A stretch of 64,000 nucleotides of DNA from Gammaproteobacteria bacterium (GCA_029881995.1 JAOULO010000007.1:30645-94644), one strand, 5' to 3'. Counted from the first letter of the stretch, positions 36,709 to 47,796 are shown. A program made the numbers and translations. The notes: generated from the letters alone by a model not told the origin.

Positions 36709-37476
36709 ATGGGCCTCGCTAAACGTATTATTCCCTGCCTCGATGTGGATAACGGCCGTGTCGTTAAAGGCGTGCAGTTTGTCGATATCCGCGATGCAGG
36801 TGACCCGGTGGAGATCGCCCGTCGCTATGACAAAGAGGGGGCAGATGAGATTACTTTTCTCGATATCACTGCAAGTTCGGATGACCGTGAGACTATGGTT
36901 CACGTAGTAGAGGAAGTGGCCAGTCAGGTGTTTATCCCTCTGACCGTGGGTGGTGGGATTCGCAAGGTGGAAGACATCCGCACCATGCTGAATGCCGGGG
37001 CCGACAAGGTGGCCATCAACACCGCTGCCGTATTCAATCCCGAATTTGTCAAAGAGGCCGCTGAGAAATTCGGCTCTCAATGTATCGTAGTGGCCATCGA
37101 TGCCAAACAGGTCAGTGAAGACCCGGCCAAATGGGAAATCTTTACCCATGGTGGTCGCAAACCTACCGGAATTGATGCCATCGAGTGGGCGAAAAAGATG
37201 GTTGATTATGGTGCTGGAGAGATTTTACTCACCAGTATGGATAGAGATGGCACTAAAATCGGTTTTGATCTCGCACTGACTCGCGCCATTAGTGAAGCCG
37301 TTAATGTACCGGTAATTGCCTCTGGCGGTGTCGGTAATCTCGACCACCTCAGTGAAGGGGTGAAAGAAGGTAAGGCCGATGCAGTACTTGCAGCGAGTAT
37401 TTTCCATTTCGGCGAATACACCATCGAACAGGCCAAGCGCCAGATGGCCCTAGCCGGGATAGAAGTGCGTTTATGA
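36709..37476 (+). CDS. hisF: Imidazole glycerol phosphate synthase, cyclase subunit
   Basis: Closes the imidazole ring using ammonia from HisH, and releases AICAR for purine synthesis. The TIM barrel has catalytic Asp in [12 protein letters not shown] and in TSMDRDGTK, with phosphate loops GGGIRKVED and [10 protein letters not shown]. Length 255 aa. Its stop codon overlaps the hisI start by four bases. Confidence 0.97.
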   Translation: MGLAKRIIPCLDVDNGRVVKGVQFVDIRDAGDPVEIARRYDKEGADEITFLDITASSDDRETMVHVVEEVASQVFIPLTVGGGIRKVEDIRTMLNAGADKVAINTAAVFNPEFVKEAAEKFGSQCIVVAIDAKQVSEDPAKWEIFTHGGRKPTGIDAIEWAKKMVDYGAGEILLTSMDRDGTKIGFDLALTRAISEAVNVPVIASGGVGNLDHLSEGVKEGKADAVLAASIFHFGEYTIEQAKRQMALAGIEVRL

Positions 37477-37856
37477 GTAACTGGCTGGATGCCATCAAGT
37501 GGACCGATGATGGGCTGGTGCCCGTGATTGCCCAGGACCATCAGACCGGTGAGATCCTGATGTTTGCCTGGATGAATCAGGAATCCCTTGAGCTTACGGT
37601 CAAAGAAAACCGGGCCATCTACTGGTCCCGTTCCCGCAATAAATTATGGCGCAAGGGTGAAGAATCCGGCCATGTGCAGGAATTAAAAGACATCCGGCTG
37701 GATTGTGATAATGATGTGGTCCTGATCAAGGTGGAGCAACTGGGTGGAATTGCCTGCCATACCGGCCGCCGCAGCTGTTTTTATCAGCAATTGCAGGATG
37801 GGCAGTGGACAGCCGTGGAGCCTGTGATCAAGGATCCCAACGAGATATATAAATAG
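37473..37856 (+). CDS. hisI: Phosphoribosyl-AMP cyclohydrolase
   Basis: Opens the purine ring of phosphoribosyl-AMP, third step of histidine synthesis. The 127-residue monofunctional form shows the zinc/metal motifs [12 protein letters not shown] and [10 protein letters not shown]. In many gammaproteobacteria hisI and hisE are fused; here they are separate genes ten bases apart. Confidence 0.96.
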   Translation: MSNWLDAIKWTDDGLVPVIAQDHQTGEILMFAWMNQESLELTVKENRAIYWSRSRNKLWRKGEESGHVQELKDIRLDCDNDVVLIKVEQLGGIACHTGRRSCFYQQLQDGQWTAVEPVIKDPNEIYK

Positions 37857-37866
37857 AGTACACAGC

Positions 37867-38187
37867 GTGAGCGATATACTGAACCAACTGGCCGAGGTGC
37901 TGGAAAGCCGTAAAGGGGCCTCTCCTGATAGCTCCTATGTGGCCAAGCTCTATGACAAGGGCCTGGACGCCATTCTCAAGAAAATTGGTGAAGAGGCCAC
38001 CGAAACCGTAATGGCGGCCAAGGACGGGAACCGGGAACAGATTGTGTATGAAACGGCCGATCTCTGGTTCCATACAATGGTATTGTTAGCCCAGCAAGGC
38101 TTGGGTCCGGATGACGTGATTAATGAACTGGGGCGACGGTTTGGCGTCTCAGGACTAGAGGAAAAGGCCAGCCGGGGTGAAAAATGA
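37867..38187 (+). CDS. hisE: Phosphoribosyl-ATP pyrophosphatase
   Basis: A 106-residue MazG-like pyrophosphatase for the second step of histidine synthesis. The helical core with [15 protein letters not shown] and the acidic pair in YETADLWFH is typical. It starts with GTG and overlaps hinT by four bases. Confidence 0.95.
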   Translation: MSDILNQLAEVLESRKGASPDSSYVAKLYDKGLDAILKKIGEEATETVMAAKDGNREQIVYETADLWFHTMVLLAQQGLGPDDVINELGRRFGVSGLEEKASRGEK

Positions 38188-38522
38188 ATGATTGCCTATT
38201 CTGTAAAATTATTGCCGGGGAAATCCCCTCGGATAAGGTCTATGAAGATGAACAGGTGCTGGTGTTCAAGGACATCAATCCCCATGCCGATGTGCACCTG
38301 TTAATGGTGCCAAAACAGCATATCGTAAGCCTGGACGAACTGGGCCCGGAGCACGATGACGTCATGGCTTATATGATGCGGACACTGCCCAGGATCGCTA
38401 AAGATCATGGGCTGGATGATGGGTTTCGTACTATTATCAATACCGGCAAGGGTGGCGGACAGGTGGTATTCCATCTGCATATACATTTACTGGGTGGAAA
38501 AAATCTACCCGGTTTTGGTTAA
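38184..38522 (+). CDS. hinT: HIT-family purine nucleoside phosphoramidase
   Basis: A small cytoplasmic nucleotide hydrolase that cleaves AMP from amidated or lysyl substrates. The histidine triad H-x-H-x-H appears in [13 protein letters not shown] and the opening [13 protein letters not shown] is family-typical. It is coupled to hisE by a four-base overlap. A his-hinT-tat order is common in proteobacteria. Confidence 0.96.
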   Translation: MNDCLFCKIIAGEIPSDKVYEDEQVLVFKDINPHADVHLLMVPKQHIVSLDELGPEHDDVMAYMMRTLPRIAKDHGLDDGFRTIINTGKGGGQVVFHLHIHLLGGKNLPGFG

Positions 38523-38574
38523 CAAAAAATCTGTACAACAGGTTCTGAACAAAATTTTTAAGTGGAGAGAGTAA

Positions 38575-38784
38575 ATGGGTATTAGCATCTGGCAATTATT
38601 GATTGTATTAGTGATCGTGCTGTTATTGTTCGGCGCCAAACGCCTGCGTAATGTCGGTTCCGATCTGGGCTCAGCGGTCAAAGGTTTTAAAAAGGCCGTG
38701 AAAGATGAAGAATCGCCTAAGGTCGAGACGTCTGAAGGCAAGGTCATCGAAGGTGAAGTGACCAAAGAAAAAGACAAGGTTTAA
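38575..38784 (+). CDS. tatA: Twin-arginine translocase subunit TatA
   Basis: A 69-residue protein with one N-terminal membrane helix ([17 protein letters not shown]) followed by the Phe-Gly hinge and an amphipathic helix ([20 protein letters not shown]). It forms the size-variable pore for folded proteins. The RBS GGAGAG precedes the ATG. First gene of tatABC. Confidence 0.96.
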   Translation: MGISIWQLLIVLVIVLLLFGAKRLRNVGSDLGSAVKGFKKAVKDEESPKVETSEGKVIEGEVTKEKDKV

Positions 38785-38814
38785 TTCTTCTTATCTGTCA
38801 GCTCAGGCAAGCGT

Positions 38815-39177
38815 ATGTTTGATATTGGTTTCTGGGAACTGGCCATCATCGGGGTGGTAGGACTGCTTGTGATCGGTCCGGACAAACTTCCTGGTGTGGC
38901 ACGTACCGCCGGGATGTGGCTCGGGCGCACACGCCGCTTTGTCAGCCAGGTCAAGACGGATATCAATCGCGAGCTAAAGCAGGAAGAGTTGCGCAAGGCC
39001 CTGGAACGGGATGCGGGGCTAGATGAGATCAAACAGATCATGAACACCGAAAAATTCAGCCTCGAAGATGAAGACAACAAACCTGACTATCAGGTAAAGG
39101 CCATTCCTGATGAACCTCAGAACATAGCCGACGCCACAGCCAGCACAAAAGACGACGATGGCAAACCAAAAGCCTGA
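38815..39177 (+). CDS. tatB: Twin-arginine translocase subunit TatB
   Basis: A 120-residue receptor subunit of the Tat translocase. One membrane helix with the TatB motif ([20 protein letters not shown]) is followed by an amphipathic, charged helix. It overlaps tatC by 20 bases. It acts with TatC to bind twin-arginine signal peptides. Confidence 0.96.
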   Translation: MFDIGFWELAIIGVVGLLVIGPDKLPGVARTAGMWLGRTRRFVSQVKTDINRELKQEELRKALERDAGLDEIKQIMNTEKFSLEDEDNKPDYQVKAIPDEPQNIADATASTKDDDGKPKA

Positions 39178-40069
39178 ACAACCCAAGACTGAATTTGAAC
39201 AACCCTTTCTCGCCCACCTGGTGGAGATGCGAGATCGTCTGTTACGGGTTGTTTTACTTGTTGCACTGATCTTTCTCGGTCTGTTCTCCTTTGCCAATGA
39301 TCTCTATACCCTGTTAGCAGAACCCTTACTGGCACATCTACCGGAAGGTGGCACCATGATTGCCACGGAAGTGGCCTCGCCATTCTTAACCCCGTTTAAG
39401 CTGGCCATGGTGACCTCGATCTTCATTGCCATTCCCTTCATTCTTTACCAGGCCTGGGCCTTTATCGCACCTGGGCTGTATCGCAATGAAAAAATGCTGG
39501 CCCTACCGCTCTTGGTCTCCAGTATTGTCCTGTTCTATGCCGGAATGGCCTTCGCATACTTTGTCGTATTTCCCCTGGTGTTCGGTTTCCTGTCTGGTGT
39601 TGCACCCACCGGTGTCGCCGTCATGACCGACATCACCAAGTATCTCGACTTTGTATTGAAAATGTTCTTTGCCTTTGGTTTGGCCTTTGAAGTCCCCATT
39701 GCGACTATCATCCTGGTCGCGGCCGGCATAACCACTCCCGACAGCCTGGCTTCCAAGCGGCCTTATATCATCGTCGGTGCTTTTACCCTTGGTATGTTGC
39801 TAACTCCTCCTGATGTTATCTCACAAACCCTGCTGGCCCTGCCCATGTGGATCCTGTTTGAAGTCGGTTTGTTTTTCTCACGCATGATAGTGCGAAGACG
39901 TAAGGAGGCAGAAGCTGCGGAAGAGAATGAAGATGAGGATCGCGAACTGACCGATGAGGAAATGGAAGCCGAATTGGATAAGGCCATTGAAGAAGAACGT
40001 ACCATGCTGGATCACACGGATGCGGCTGATGATCTGGATGATGGAGATAAGGACAAGCCTAAGACCTGA
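39158..40069 (+). CDS. tatC: Twin-arginine translocase subunit TatC
   Basis: Main signal-peptide receptor of the Tat system, with six membrane helices. Diagnostic motifs are [11 protein letters not shown] near the N-terminus, and P-F-x-x-YQ in [16 protein letters not shown]. At 303 residues it is about 45 longer than E. coli TatC, because of an acidic C-terminal tail (many Glu/Asp after residue 250) that should face the cytoplasm. Confidence 0.96.
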   Translation: MANQKPEQPKTEFEQPFLAHLVEMRDRLLRVVLLVALIFLGLFSFANDLYTLLAEPLLAHLPEGGTMIATEVASPFLTPFKLAMVTSIFIAIPFILYQAWAFIAPGLYRNEKMLALPLLVSSIVLFYAGMAFAYFVVFPLVFGFLSGVAPTGVAVMTDITKYLDFVLKMFFAFGLAFEVPIATIILVAAGITTPDSLASKRPYIIVGAFTLGMLLTPPDVISQTLLALPMWILFEVGLFFSRMIVRRRKEAEAAEENEDEDRELTDEEMEAELDKAIEEERTMLDHTDAADDLDDGDKDKPKT

Positions 40070-40071
40070 GC

Positions 40072-40632
40072 ATGTCTATGGCCGATCAAATTTCACTTGC
40101 CGTTGAGGCGTTAAACCATCAGGGTGTCATTGCCTATCCCACCGAGTCGGTGTTTGGTCTGGGTTGTGATCCTGATGATGACAGGGCCATTCAAAAAATA
40201 CTTGAACTAAAAATTCGGCCGATGGAAAAAGGCCTGATCCTGGTCGCTTCTGATTTTTCACAGCTGGAAAACTATTTGTTGCCACTGGAAAAGAATATTC
40301 AACAACGAATATTCGATTCCTGGCCTGGTCCATTTACCTGGTTATGGCCGGTAAAAGAAGGTGTCTCCGAGTTTATTCGGGGTAGACATAACACTTTGGC
40401 GGTACGTGTTTCGGCTCACCCGGTTGTTAAACAGCTTTGCGATGCCTATGGCAAGGCCATCATTTCAACCAGCGCCAATCCTGCCGATTTACCACCGGCA
40501 CGTATTGCCGATGAGGTGAGAGATTATTTTAATGATAAACTCGATTTCATCGTTGATGCCGAAGTGGGCGCATCGGCCCAGCCGACCGAAATTCGTGATG
40601 CCCTGACCAATAAATTGATTCGACCTGCTTAA
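40072..40632 (+). CDS. tsaC: Threonylcarbamoyl-AMP synthase (Sua5/YciO/YrdC family)
   Basis: Makes threonylcarbamoyl-AMP for the t6A modification of ANN-decoding tRNAs. The 186-residue YrdC-type domain has the pocket motifs AYPTESVFGLGCDPDD, WPGPFTWLWP and the RVSAHPV strand, plus ISTSANPADLP. The length fits single-domain TsaC rather than Sua5. It starts two bases after tatC; ATG 40072 or 40078 are both usable. Confidence 0.94.
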   Translation: MSMADQISLAVEALNHQGVIAYPTESVFGLGCDPDDDRAIQKILELKIRPMEKGLILVASDFSQLENYLLPLEKNIQQRIFDSWPGPFTWLWPVKEGVSEFIRGRHNTLAVRVSAHPVVKQLCDAYGKAIISTSANPADLPPARIADEVRDYFNDKLDFIVDAEVGASAQPTEIRDALTNKLIRPA

Positions 40633-41556
<924 letters not shown>

Positions 41557-41870
41557 GTAATTAATTTGCCGTATTGCTTAATTAAGTATTTTAAAATTGG
41601 GCACCCAGCTAGATTTGTTCTGACATGTCTACTTTCACGCCCTGTTTCTTCATACAGATTTATAGCCTTTGTCGTCATCCGTATTCCATCTGATATATCT
41701 GTAGTAGGTTAGCCGGTGATTTCAGGTGATATCTGCCTGCCATTCAGTTTGCAATACAGCCTGTTCTTACAGTTAGAGTAATGTAGCTATTTCTATGGAT
41801 ACAAATTGCAGTCGTGAGGTTTTTTATTTGTCCTGAGTAAAGTTCCAAAAGTACGAGTCGTTGTGCTTTT
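41557..41870. other. Intergenic region without visible features
   Basis: The 314 bases between the convergent hemF and DUF2835 genes hold no open frame, hairpin or repeat that I can support. The sequence is AT-rich; a short imperfect stem in the first 30 bases (ATTAATTTGCCG to CTTAATTAAG) may act in termination but lacks a clear T-tract. Confidence 0.5.
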
Positions 41871-42095
41871 TTATTTTAGTCGGTGCAAGGCCACAAATCG
41901 GTGTTGATCATCAAACTCAAGTTCGAAAATACCGTACACACCACTGTGATTGAGAAAGGGGCGGAGTTTCTCTGCCGGAAATTCAATACGCCGTCCATCG
42001 TAGGCTTCCACTGAGACCTGCCGGGCGATACCTTTGTAATAGGCAATTATTTCATCCGCTGGGATGTTGATGTCAAAACGCACTCGTTCGGACAT
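41871..42095 (-). CDS. DUF2835 family protein
   Basis: A 74-residue beta-rich protein. The pattern RFDINIPADEIIAYYKG, YDGRRIEFPAEKLRPFL and GVYGIFELEFDDQHRFVAL matches what I recall of DUF2835, a short conserved gammaproteobacterial family with no known function. It stands alone, divergent from the metallopeptidase gene and convergent to hemF. Confidence 0.8.
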   Translation of the reverse strand: MSERVRFDINIPADEIIAYYKGIARQVSVEAYDGRRIEFPAEKLRPFLNHSGVYGIFELEFDDQHRFVALHRLK

Positions 42096-42177
42096 GGGTG
42101 TTTCTCTTTCATGGTAAGTTAATGCTATATTAGCCTAATATAAATAGAATGTGGCGGCCAGAGGGGAACATATCCAG

Positions 42178-45072
42178 ATGCTTGCAAGTAGAGATAAAAC
42201 GACAACAGGCAAGATCTTCTGGCAATTTTTCATACTTCCTTTATTGTTATTTGTTTCCAGTCTACAGGCAGCAACTCTCCACAATGCATCTTATGACTGG
42301 TTTACCCTGGAAAGTGAAAACTTCTATCTGACCTATCATGAGGGTCTGGAAGAAATAGCAAGAGATACCCTGTCACTGGCGGAACAGATTCACAAGCGAC
42401 TCAGCAAACGACTGAAATGGGATCCTGTTTATAAAACCCATGTGGTGTTGACCGATGAATACGATTTTTCCAATGGCTTTGCCATACCTTTCCCCAATCT
42501 TTTTACCACACTTTTTATTACGCCACCCGATGATCTGATTACTCTGGAAGACCATGCCGGCTGGATTGAGACGGTACTGACTCATGAGTATGCACACATC
42601 CTGCACCTCGATAAGGTGGAGGGGATGCCTGATGGAGTACGTTCAGTGTTTGGTCGGCATCCACTTGGCTTCCCCAATATTCTACAACCCCGTTGGTTAA
42701 TCGAAGGTTATGCCACCTTTATCGAAACGGATCGAGAACGTGGCATCGGTCGCGGTCAAAGCAGCCTGTATGAAGGCATGATGCGGGCCGAGTTACTGGG
42801 AGAGTTCAAACCTCTCAAAATGGTCAACCAGCCTATGGCCAGTTGGCCTATGGGTACTTCCTGGTACATGTATGGCGTTTTCTGGCATGAGTTTATCGAG
42901 CAGACCTACGGGCGTCAGCAGATAGAGATGGGCATCGAGCATCACTCGAATAATATTCTGCCGTTTTCTATCAATCGAACCGCCAAATCCACCTATGGCA
43001 AGGAGCACCTGGATCTGTGGGATGATTTTGAAATCTATATGAATAAGAAATTCCAGCCACAGATCAAGGCCATCAAGAAACAGGGTGTTGTGGAAGGCAA
43101 GCGTTTGAGTTTTGAAGGTTACCTGAATGGGCCAGTAAGGACATTACCGACGGGTGAGGCCTATTACGTTTCCTATAACGGAGAGCGGGAACCTTCCCTG
43201 ATGAAGATCGGAAACAATAAGGAAATCGAACGCCTGACAGATGTACATCTCGGTGCAAGACTGGATGTGCATCCCGAATCGGGTGTATTACTCAGTCAAC
43301 TGGAAATATGTGGCGCCGGACAGATGTATGCGGATCTCTATCGTCTGGATCTGGATGGTGATGATATGGAAAAGATCACCGACTGTGCCCGTTATCGTAA
43401 TGCCATCTGGTCACCCGATGGCAAGTCGATCATGGCTGTGAAATATGCCCGTGGCATTACTGAGCTGCACCTGCTGGATGACTGGGGCAAACTGAAAGAA
43501 GTAGTCTGGAAGGGTAAGCTGTGGGAAGTGATAGGAGGTCTTGACTGGTCACCAACAAAAAATGAATTGATTGCGGCTGTGTATCGTGAACAGGGTGGCT
43601 GGAACCTGGAAAAATTTAATCTCAATACTCGTAAATGGAGTTATGTCCTAAAAGACTCTGCCATCGTAGGCTATCCACAATATACTGACGATGGACGATA
43701 TGTTTTATTTACCTCAGAACATGGCAAGGTTTATAACATCCGTCGGCTGGATACCCGTAATGGCAATATTACGACATTAACCAATGTCCTAACTGGCGCA
43801 TTGTCACCTTCGCAGACACCTGATGGTGATGTTTTTTATATTGGTTATTCATCCGAAGGCTTAGATGTCTATCACCTGGCAAGCAAGGACATCAAACCAA
43901 GTCCCTTACCAAAATCTGCGAAAGGTACTACAGGTAAGCCTTTGCCCAAACCTCCGGTGATAGAACCTATATCAGTAAGTGAGTATTCGCCCTGGGACAC
44001 CCTGGCCCCCGCAATGTGGCAACCTTATTTTTATTTTGATGAGGACCGTTCAGAGTGGGGAGTGTTTACCGCAGGCTATGACAGTCTGCTGCAACATGCC
44101 TATGGTGTTGGCGTGGCTTACGATTCAAAGAATGACTGGTGGGATGGCACGCTAGCCTATGTCTATGATGGTTTGTATCCTACGATTACCCTGGATGTCG
44201 AACAGTATCACTCCAATGTTTATTATGAAGATAATGTTGTAAGTGAAAAAGTATATGTCCGACGTATTAAGGATTCCAAACTGGAAATCATGTTTCCCTT
44301 CAGAGGACTCAGCAGTGGCTGGACATTTAATATGGCGGCAATGAAACATGAGGAAGATGATGTTGTTGATTTTGATAAAGGACGTATCCCTCCCCATCAT
44401 TCTGTAGACAATGTGGCTGGGATGGCTCTGACCTATGATTCCAGCAACCGACCCATTCAATCAATAAGTCGCACTCAGGGCAGGATGATCTCATTGGTGG
44501 GTGAGGACAGTGATGCCATCAGTGGTAGTGATTATAAAGGTCAGGTTTACTGGATGGACTGGCGTGAATATATTCGACTTGGAGGTCGGCAAGTTTTTGG
44601 CATGCGTTATGTAGAAGGTAAGGGAATGGATACCACTCGCCCATTTTTACTTGGTGGAAGTAATAATAATGATAATCTTTCAAACAGTGTGACAGATCCA
44701 ATTTTTGGTTCGCCTTTTAAAAAGCGTGCTTACAACCTTCGTGGCTATCCGGAAGGGCTTAAACATTTAACTGGGCAGAACCTGCGCCTGGCCAGTGGTG
44801 AATACCGTTTTCCTTTAGGCCGTCTGGAACGTGGACAGATGTCTCCACCCCTGGGTTTACACCAGATCCATGGCAGCTTGTTTTATGAAGCAGGTGCCAC
44901 ATGGGATAAAGGTACAGAGCCGGAACATCATTATCGAAGTTATGGTGCCGAGCTTCATTTTGATACCGTCTTTTTTTACCTGTTTACCGCGCAGATCACA
45001 CTCGGTTATGCCGAGGGTATTGATAAGGGGGGAGAGAGTCGTTCTTACCTTCGCCTTGGTGCTTCTTTCTAA
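42178..45072 (+). CDS. Exported metallopeptidase-like / TolB-type propeller / outer-membrane barrel protein
   Basis: A 964-residue envelope protein with an unusual chain of parts. A signal peptide ends near LQA-AT (about residue 33). Residues about 34-300 form a gluzincin-like domain with a zinc site: H136-E137-x2-H140 in THEYAHILH, and a likely third ligand E176 in IEGYATFIE. Residues about 310-620 contain PD40-like repeats (SPDGKSIMAV, WSPTKNELIA, TDDGRYVLFTS), a TolB-type beta-propeller. From about 640 to the end the strands alternate and resemble a surface-antigen-type outer-membrane barrel, ending SYLRLGASF with a C-terminal Phe. The start ATG 42178 has GAGGGGA upstream; GTG 42151 is less likely. 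The role is unknown; it may be an outer-membrane-anchored peptidase. Confidence 0.75.
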   Translation: MLASRDKTTTGKIFWQFFILPLLLFVSSLQAATLHNASYDWFTLESENFYLTYHEGLEEIARDTLSLAEQIHKRLSKRLKWDPVYKTHVVLTDEYDFSNGFAIPFPNLFTTLFITPPDDLITLEDHAGWIETVLTHEYAHILHLDKVEGMPDGVRSVFGRHPLGFPNILQPRWLIEGYATFIETDRERGIGRGQSSLYEGMMRAELLGEFKPLKMVNQPMASWPMGTSWYMYGVFWHEFIEQTYGRQQIEMGIEHHSNNILPFSINRTAKSTYGKEHLDLWDDFEIYMNKKFQPQIKAIKKQGVVEGKRLSFEGYLNGPVRTLPTGEAYYVSYNGEREPSLMKIGNNKEIERLTDVHLGARLDVHPESGVLLSQLEICGAGQMYADLYRLDLDGDDMEKITDCARYRNAIWSPDGKSIMAVKYARGITELHLLDDWGKLKEVVWKGKLWEVIGGLDWSPTKNELIAAVYREQGGWNLEKFNLNTRKWSYVLKDSAIVGYPQYTDDGRYVLFTSEHGKVYNIRRLDTRNGNITTLTNVLTGALSPSQTPDGDVFYIGYSSEGLDVYHLASKDIKPSPLPKSAKGTTGKPLPKPPVIEPISVSEYSPWDTLAPAMWQPYFYFDEDRSEWGVFTAGYDSLLQHAYGVGVAYDSKNDWWDGTLAYVYDGLYPTITLDVEQYHSNVYYEDNVVSEKVYVRRIKDSKLEIMFPFRGLSSGWTFNMAAMKHEEDDVVDFDKGRIPPHHSVDNVAGMALTYDSSNRPIQSISRTQGRMISLVGEDSDAISGSDYKGQVYWMDWREYIRLGGRQVFGMRYVEGKGMDTTRPFLLGGSNNNDNLSNSVTDPIFGSPFKKRAYNLRGYPEGLKHLTGQNLRLASGEYRFPLGRLERGQMSPPLGLHQIHGSLFYEAGATWDKGTEPEHHYRSYGAELHFDTVFFYLFTAQITLGYAEGIDKGGESRSYLRLGASF

Positions 45073-46583
45073 TTCATCTGCATTCGATCCAGTCGTCGAT
45101 AGCTGATGGCCTCGGTAACATGGGCTGTCTGTATCTGTTCCGCTTCTGCCAGATCAGCGATAGTCCTGGCGACCTTTAAAATCCGATGATAGGCTCGAGC
45201 TGATAAACCTAGTTGATCGATGGCCCGTTCAATCAATTGCTGATCAGTTGTTTCCAGTCTGCAATGTTGTTCCACCTGTTTATTGTTGAGCATGCAATTG
45301 GGAGACTGGTTACGTTGTAGTTGTTTATCACGTGCCTTCACCACACGCTGTTGGACGAGCTGACTGTTCTCTTCTTCTGTTGAGCTTTGTTTCTGCATGA
45401 CATGAATAGGCACAGTAGGAACTTCAATATGCATATCTATCCGATCCAGTAATGGGCCGGAGATTCGATTTCTATAGCGTTGGATTTGATCCGGTGAACA
45501 GCGACAACGACCATTACTATGGCCAAGATAACCACAGGGGCAGGGATTCATGGCGGCCACTAGTTGAAAACGAGATGGAAACTCCGCCTGTCGTGCAGCG
45601 CGGGAGATGGTAATGCGACCGGACTCCAGAGGTTCGCGCAGTACTTCCAGTACTCTGCGATCAAACTCAGGGAGTTCATCGAGAAACATTACGCCATTAT
45701 TGGCGAGGGAAATTTCCCCAGGGCGAGGGTGACTACCACCCCCCACCAGAGCGACCCCGGAAGCGGTATGGTGGGGGGCGCGAAAGGGTCGTTTGCGCCA
45801 TTGCTGGATCGTAAAACCCTGTTCACTGATGGATTGCAGGGCCGCTGTTTCCAGGGCCTCGGGTTCGGTCATGGGGGGCAGGATACCGGGCAGGCGGGAG
45901 GCTAGCATGGTCTTGCCTGTACCTGGGGGGCCGACCATCAGCAGGCTATGTCCACCTGCCGCCGCAATTTCCAGTGCCCGTTTGGCATGAGGTTGTGCCC
46001 GGACATCTTCCATATCCTGTGCATGTTTTTCCTGCGTGTCTGTTGCCTGTTCATCCCAGAGGGGCAGGGTCTGCTGGCCACAAAGGTGAGCACAGACTTC
46101 CAGCAGGTGATCAGCAGCCCGTAGTTCCACTTCGCTGACCAGTCGGGCCTCCATTGCGTTGGCGCTGGCAACCAGTAAAGTCCGACCGGTACGGGCCGTC
46201 TGGATGGCGGCTGGCAAGATGCCGCGAACGGATCGCAGGCTGCCGGTCAGGGCCAGTTCACCAATAAACTCATATTTCTCCAGCCCTTCAAGAGGAATCT
46301 GGCCAGATGCGGCGAGAATGCCGATAGCAATGGCGAGATCAAAACGGCCACCCTCCTTGGGTAAGTCGGCTGGGGCCAGGTTAATGGTGATGCGTCGGGC
46401 GGGAAATTCAAATCGACTATTAAGAATGGCAGAGCGAACCCGATCCTTACTTTCTTTGACGGCCGCTTCCGGTAGGCCCACCATCGACAGGCTGGGCAGT
46501 CCATTGGATAAATGCACTTCGACTGAGACGGGTGGGGCCTCGATTCCATTCTGTGCACGGGTGTGCACTACGGCTAACGACAT
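45069..46583 (-). CDS. comM: YifB/ComM family AAA+ ATPase (Mg-chelatase-like)
   Basis: A 504-residue helicase-like AAA+ protein. ComM aids branch migration during natural transformation. It has an N-terminal Lon-like fold (VHLSNGLPSLSMVGLPEAA), Walker A GPPGTGKTML near residue 215, Walker B GVMFLDELPEF, a Cys-rich finger CPCGYLGHSNGRCRC and a C-terminal winged lid. The last four bases overlap the stop of the convergent barrel gene. The RBS AGGAAGAG precedes the ATG. Type IV pili and ComM together are consistent with competence. Confidence 0.94.
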   Translation of the reverse strand: MSLAVVHTRAQNGIEAPPVSVEVHLSNGLPSLSMVGLPEAAVKESKDRVRSAILNSRFEFPARRITINLAPADLPKEGGRFDLAIAIGILAASGQIPLEGLEKYEFIGELALTGSLRSVRGILPAAIQTARTGRTLLVASANAMEARLVSEVELRAADHLLEVCAHLCGQQTLPLWDEQATDTQEKHAQDMEDVRAQPHAKRALEIAAAGGHSLLMVGPPGTGKTMLASRLPGILPPMTEPEALETAALQSISEQGFTIQQWRKRPFRAPHHTASGVALVGGGSHPRPGEISLANNGVMFLDELPEFDRRVLEVLREPLESGRITISRAARQAEFPSRFQLVAAMNPCPCGYLGHSNGRCRCSPDQIQRYRNRISGPLLDRIDMHIEVPTVPIHVMQKQSSTEEENSQLVQQRVVKARDKQLQRNQSPNCMLNNKQVEQHCRLETTDQQLIERAIDQLGLSARAYHRILKVARTIADLAEAEQIQTAHVTEAISYRRLDRMQMN

Positions 46584-46650
46584 ATCACTCTTCCTTAAGT
46601 TGTATTGAGCTAACAGTAAATTATCTACCGGTTAGCTGACAAGTCGGTTT

Positions 46651-46905
46651 TTATTTTTTCAGGATATCTTTTTCCAACTGGGTAAGTTGCTCGGCCAGGG
46701 CATCACAGCGGGCGCGGGTGCGGGCCAGGACTTCACGCTGGATTTCAAATTCCTCACGGGTTACCAGATCGAGTTTACCCAGTGCACTGCGTAGCGCGGC
46801 ATGAAGGTTTCTATCCAGATCCTCTTTCATGTCCTGCCAGCCACTGGGCAGGGCAGAGGTAATCTGATCCAGTAAATTGTCGAGATTAATATTGTTACCT
46901 GGCAT
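46651..46905 (-). CDS. ubiK: Ubiquinone biosynthesis accessory factor UbiK (BMFP)
   Basis: An 84-residue helical protein, formerly YqiC. The N-terminal amphipathic helix (LDNLLDQITSALPSGW) binds membrane, and the C-terminal coiled coil (about residues 50-82, EFEIQREVLARTRARCDAL) trimerises. UbiK helps UbiJ-containing Ubi complexes act on lipid intermediates. It lies 67 bases upstream of comM on the same strand. Confidence 0.92.
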   Translation of the reverse strand: MPGNNINLDNLLDQITSALPSGWQDMKEDLDRNLHAALRSALGKLDLVTREEFEIQREVLARTRARCDALAEQLTQLEKDILKK

Positions 46906-47043
46906 GAAATAACCCTACTGTTTGAATAGACCCCCATCTTAATGCATTAGCGCCGCACTGTGTAGCTTCTAAGACTGGTACGGTTTGTGCAATTTTACAG
47001 GCATCCTGAAAACCAGCTGGAGTTTACGATAAGGCGGCCATTT

Positions 47044-47679
47044 GTGTTATCCAAGTTATTGATTTTAATAGTTGGAATGCTGTTGTTTCTATCGGCACAG
47101 ACAAGTCTTGCCGCTAGCCTGCATGCCGATGCCGCTGTGACCTCGGATTATGTCTGGCGTGGCATCAGTCAGACCAATGGCAAGCCAGCGGTACAGGGTG
47201 GCCTGGAATATATCACCGAAACCCGATGGTATTTTGGTGCATGGGTATCCAATACCAGCCATGGTGAGAATGGACAGAACTCACCAGAGGTGGATTACTA
47301 TGTTGGGCTTACCGGACAGGGCATTTCTACAGCCTATGATCTGGGAGTAATAAACTACACCTATCCTGAAAGTGCTGGCGACGGTTTCACTGAATTATAT
47401 TTTTCCTTCATGCTGGAGTTTTTTACTGTGAAGTATTCCACCAGCTCAGACGTGGGTACGTATATAGAAGCGAGTACCAGTTTCAAATTACCCTTTCGAA
47501 AAGATTCTTCTGTTAATTTTCATGTCGGCCAATACCAGCTAAATAACTCAACGGATTATATGGACGCTAATGTCAGTGTTCGTATTAGTGAGTTTTCACT
47601 TACCGTGAGCAAGACAACAACAAATTCACCAGCCGATAAAGACTATAAGACCTTTGTCACCTGGAACCGAATCTTTTAA
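47044..47679 (+). CDS. TorF-family putative porin (Gcw_chp type), first copy
   Basis: A 211-residue outer-membrane protein with a signal peptide (LLILIVGMLLFLSA, cut near SLA-AS) and the family signature DYVWRGISQTNGKPAVQGG, followed by alternating beta strands. TorF/Gcw_chp proteins are predicted barrel proteins of unknown substrate. The start is placed at GTG 47044, which has AAGG nine bases upstream; a GTG at 46987 is also in frame. It ends in NRIF, with C-terminal Phe for barrel assembly. Confidence 0.82.
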   Translation: MLSKLLILIVGMLLFLSAQTSLAASLHADAAVTSDYVWRGISQTNGKPAVQGGLEYITETRWYFGAWVSNTSHGENGQNSPEVDYYVGLTGQGISTAYDLGVINYTYPESAGDGFTELYFSFMLEFFTVKYSTSSDVGTYIEASTSFKLPFRKDSSVNFHVGQYQLNNSTDYMDANVSVRISEFSLTVSKTTTNSPADKDYKTFVTWNRIF

Positions 47680-47736
47680 TTAGCCCGGCTATTTTTGGCC
47701 TTTAAATTTTACTCCCCTACCTAAACTGTTTTTATA

Positions 47737-47753
47737 TGCACTATCCTGGCGCA
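47737..47753 (+). promoter_or_regulatory. Predicted NtrC enhancer site
   Basis: TGCACTATCCTGGCGCA matches the NtrC consensus TGCACC-N5-GGTGCA type palindrome with one outer mismatch. It lies about 110 bases before a sigma-54-like promoter. A second, weaker copy is at 47780-47796. Confidence 0.75.
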
Positions 47754-47779
47754 TACACCAATTCCACACCCCTGATTTA

Positions 47780-47796
47780 TGCACTGTTGTAGTTCA
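47780..47796 (+). promoter_or_regulatory. Second, weaker NtrC-like site
   Basis: TGCACTGTTGTAGTTCA has a good left half (TGCACT) and a degenerate right half. Its left end is 43 bases, about four helical turns, from that of the first site, as in paired NtrC enhancers. Confidence 0.5.

Noticed and set aside
35968..37149. Long open frame on the minus strand across hisA-hisF
   Set aside because: It is the antisense shadow of two conserved his genes and has no recognisable domain.
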